DNA of 64,000 bases from Paenibacillus durus ATCC 35681 (GTDB taxonomy: Bacteria > Bacillota > Bacilli > Paenibacillales > Paenibacillaceae). The notes beneath the pieces are model-generated. The model did no database searches. It had not been told where the DNA came from and was given only the letters and a program-made list of their open reading frames with translations. Position numbers and translations under genes: made by a program. The stretch covers positions 1,426,001 through 1,490,000 of the forward strand of contig NZ_CP011114.1 in assembly GCF_000993825.1 (NCBI RefSeq). The letters run 5' to 3'. Below, piece by piece: positions 62,171-64,000 of this stretch (positions within the stretch are counted from its first letter, which is position 1; each line of letters opens with the position of its first letter).

Positions 62171-63004
62171 GTGGAGTTTAAAGGCGCAATGGGCGGTTTA
62201 TACCGTATCACGGAGTGGATTTCACGCATAGCGTTCAGCAATGTGCTGTGGACCTTATGCTCATCTCCGTTTTTGTTTTTTATCGTAATGAAATTCATGC
62301 TGATGGCGACGGGCCAGGGGGGAGCCAACGAGCAGGTCGTCTTGAACTGGGGCCTTGCCATCACGGCTCCGTTTACCGTTTTTCCGGCAACGTCGGCGCT
62401 GTTCACGGTGGTTCGCAAGTGGGTAATGGGCAATACAGATGTAAGCACATTCAAGACTTTTTTTCTAGGGTATAAGGAAAATTACCTGAAGAGCATGCTT
62501 GGTGGCCTGATCTATACGCTCTTGTTCGTCGTGATGTACTTTGATGTGACGATTTATATGACACAAATGGCCGATTTTAAGATTGTCGGTATTTTGATGC
62601 TTGTTCTGATGATTGTCCTTATGGTGTCGATGTTCAACTTTTTTTCGGCGGTCGTTCACTATCAGATGACTTTCAAGCAAGTGATGACCAACTCCATACT
62701 GCTGACCATTGCCCGTCCAATCCGGGTGTTTACAACTCTCGTGGCCGGTCTTGTGCTCGCTTACATCGGTTTGAGATATCCTGCACTCTATTTTGTGTGT
62801 ATTCCAACGCTGATCGCCATGGTTGCTTTCTTTAATTTCTACGCTACCTATAACAAATTGCAGCTTCAGGCGGAAACGAGAAAGCGTCAGGAAGAAGAAG
62901 CTCTAGAGGCTGAGCGCAGCGTGGGCAACAAAGGATCGGAAGAAATTTCAGAGAAAGTCAACCTTTCCAAAGAGACGCCGGACGAGGAGCAGCCCCGCCT
63001 TTAA
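62171..63004 (+). CDS. YesL/DUF624 membrane protein
   Basis: A 277-residue protein of five helices and a charged C-terminal tail (about 230-277, rich in Glu). ITEWISRIAFSNVLWTLCSSP, TAPFTVFPATSALFTVVRKWVMG and FKTFFLGYKENYLKSML are the DUF624 marks. In B. subtilis YesL lies in the rhamnogalacturonan locus; solo members are of unknown role. The start is GTG at 62171 behind GGAGGAAGG. Confidence 0.85.
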   Translation: MEFKGAMGGLYRITEWISRIAFSNVLWTLCSSPFLFFIVMKFMLMATGQGGANEQVVLNWGLAITAPFTVFPATSALFTVVRKWVMGNTDVSTFKTFFLGYKENYLKSMLGGLIYTLLFVVMYFDVTIYMTQMADFKIVGILMLVLMIVLMVSMFNFFSAVVHYQMTFKQVMTNSILLTIARPIRVFTTLVAGLVLAYIGLRYPALYFVCIPTLIAMVAFFNFYATYNKLQLQAETRKRQEEEALEAERSVGNKGSEEISEKVNLSKETPDEEQPRL

Positions 63005-63082
63005 TTCAGCGTTTCCTGCTGGAGACTGTTAACCATATATAAAAAGAAAAACCGTCTCATGTAAAATAAAGCGCATACAAGG

Positions 63083-63111
63083 TTTACTTTTTCGCTAGAA
63101 CGCAATATAAT
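63083..63111 (+). promoter_or_regulatory. 6S RNA promoter
   Basis: TTTACT (63083-63088) and TATAAT (63106-63111) have 17-base spacing, placing the start of transcription near 63118, at the 5' end of the predicted 6S RNA. Confidence 0.8.
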
Positions 63112-63117
63112 AAGGCT

Positions 63118-63305
63118 AAATCCTGCGATGTACGTTATCGGCTGCTCGTTGTTTTGAACCAATGATAATGTCTTGGGAGATCTACATGAAGCGCAGCTGA
63201 AAGGCCCTGTCTATATGACAAGGGGACTTCAAAACCGCAACTGCGATCACCCACCTGCTATTGCAGGTTCAGAAGACACTGTAGCCGGACGGCATAGGCG
63301 GGTTT
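63118..63305 (+). ncRNA. ssrS: 6S RNA
   Basis: A length of about 185 bases is consistent with 6S RNA. The closing stem is CCTGC-G-ATG (63122-63130) with CAT-AG-GCGGG (63293-63302), and the bases just inside (ATGTACG and GGACGGCAT) mirror the 6S core of E. coli (ATGTTCG, GGCGGCAT). The central bubble is flanked by TTTTGAACC and GGGGACTTCAAAACCGC, and hairpins TGTCTATATGACA and ACCTGCTATTGCAGGT lie on the arms. A T-rich tail follows. 6S RNA binds the main RNA polymerase. I base this on structure, without covariance testing. Confidence 0.85.
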
Positions 63306-63320
63306 TCTTTTATCGCGTAC

Positions 63321-63366
63321 GAAGGCGCCCAAGTATCCTTAGCGGGAGACTGGGCGCCTTCTTGTG
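63321..63366 (+). terminator. Hairpin downstream of 6S RNA
   Basis: GAAGGCGCCCA (63321-63331) pairs perfectly with TGGGCGCCTTC (63351-63361) over a 19-base loop, then TTGTG. It may be the real terminator or a processing signal. Confidence 0.6.
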
Positions 63367-63472
63367 TGCCGAAATGCAGACTGCAGCGGGATTAATAAGC
63401 ATTTTACTTTTGTTCCTGGGACAAGAGTGATACACTTAAATAAGTGAACTTGGGATATGAGGGGGAAGTCAG

Positions 63473-63862
63473 TTGTCTTTAAAAAGAACCTTGGTCGGCT
63501 TGTTTCGCAGCCATGAAGGAACGAGCGACCGCGCCAAAGAACCCGCTTTAAAAACGCGCTATTACAACCTCACCAAAGAAAAGGGATGGGAGGAAGTGTC
63601 CTCCACATTAAAGAAAATTCCAGGCTTTAGAGTACTTCATGAAGTTCAATCCGTAGGAGAGATTACGCTGGAGAAAAAGACGGCATTCGGCCGAACGCTG
63701 GATATTACCGTTTCCGTGCTTAATACGTCACCAACGCGGTGTGCGGTCGACGTCTATTCGGCATCCCGGGGCTCGCTTGGCGATTTGGGCTCGAACTACC
63801 GGGTTATTCAACGCCTCTACGAGACGCTGGACAAGAAGATCGGTAAATATAAGCTCGATTAA
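63473..63862 (+). CDS. DUF1499 family protein
   Basis: A 129-residue cytoplasmic protein. The C-terminal half, with RCAVDVYSASRGSLGDLGSNYRVIQRLYETL, matches the DUF1499 mark (VDVRSASR-x-G-x-x-DLG-x-N). The start is TTG at 63473 behind GAGGGGGAAG. The function is unknown; members occur alone, as here, after a small RNA gene. Confidence 0.75.
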   Translation: MSLKRTLVGLFRSHEGTSDRAKEPALKTRYYNLTKEKGWEEVSSTLKKIPGFRVLHEVQSVGEITLEKKTAFGRTLDITVSVLNTSPTRCAVDVYSASRGSLGDLGSNYRVIQRLYETLDKKIGKYKLD

Positions 63863-63901
63863 ATCCTGCTGCGCCGCTTAGCGAAGGAAAGCGAGTATTG
63901 T

Positions 63902-64000
63902 ATGCGCTTATATTATGGAAGAAACAAATTTACCCATCTGGGCCAAGATGGAAAATGGCTTGTTTTGGCTTGCAAAAAAGCGGGAGAAGGTGTGCCTTCT
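63902..64000 (+). CDS. 5' end of a gene cut by the window
   Basis: ATG at 63902 behind AAGGAAAG opens a frame that runs to the window end: MRLYYGRNKFTHLGQDGKWL and on, 33 codons. It is plausible coding sequence, but 33 residues give no family. Confidence 0.45.
   Translation, partial: MRLYYGRNKFTHLGQDGKWLVLACKKAGEGVPS

Noticed and set aside
63173..63430. 85-codon frame within and after the 6S RNA
   Set aside because: It runs through the structured RNA and a terminator hairpin, lacks a ribosome site and has no protein-like pattern.

Overview
The window looks like chromosomal DNA of a low-G+C Gram-positive spore-former of the Paenibacillus type. The evidence is the gene content (YuzB, YutE, YtxH, YtpB/DUF2600, YitT and YesL homologues, a Bacillus-type 6S RNA, a two-LysM endopeptidase), frequent TTG/GTG starts behind strong AGGAGG sites, and dense rho-independent terminators. 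I see no rRNA, tRNA, CRISPR array, phage or complete insertion sequence. This is inference from family resemblance, not a database match.

Layout. 1-6105: a divergent MFS exporter/TetR pair with three matching palindromic operators, then a minus-strand group of GT2 glycosyltransferase, aldo/keto reductase and GH97 glycosidase. 6301-13278: a Kdp potassium-pump operon. It begins with an unlisted 35-residue membrane ORF whose stop overlaps the kdpF start, runs kdpFABC, and ends with a 776-residue protein made of two tandem KdpD-sensor/USP units and no histidine kinase. 13299-19720: a GNAT enzyme, a TetR gene divergent from two FrsA-like hydrolases (with two operators placed on a clear promoter), and a four-PAS hybrid histidine kinase. 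19747-24143: a zinc-starvation locus of two divergent COG0523 metallochaperones, a DUF318 permease and a TIGR03943 protein around one near-perfect Zur box.

24369-34877: mostly small housekeeping and regulatory genes: a tandem-HTH protein, a solo DUF86/HepT-like protein with its catalytic His replaced, a SufR-like regulator, glutamate racemase, a LysM-M14 peptidoglycan endopeptidase, a cysteine-free HesB-fold protein, YuzB, an aldo/keto reductase, a THUMP RNA methyltransferase and an O-methyltransferase. 34888-39877: an MFS exporter divergent from hemE-hemH-hemY, the last three steps of the coproporphyrin-dependent haem route. 40082-47586: CapA-like protein, GDPD, FAH-family protein, DUF92, ABC-F ATPase, TPR protein and a PatB/MalY C-S lyase.

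47745-64000: M42 aminopeptidase preceded by a ~220 bp imperfect palindrome resembling a MITE; LapA; oligoendopeptidase F with two well-formed starts, the upstream one adding a signal peptide; cold shock protein; nitroreductase; YtpB terpene synthase; PfkA; MATE exporter; DUF4015 glycosidase-like protein; YitT; a DEAD-box helicase with a long leader; YesL; 6S RNA; DUF1499 protein; and a gene cut by the window end.

Most worth follow-up: the kinase-less double KdpD, the small ORF coupled to kdpF, the palindromic element, the dual-start PepF, and the solo HepT-like protein next to an unlisted 36-residue membrane ORF.
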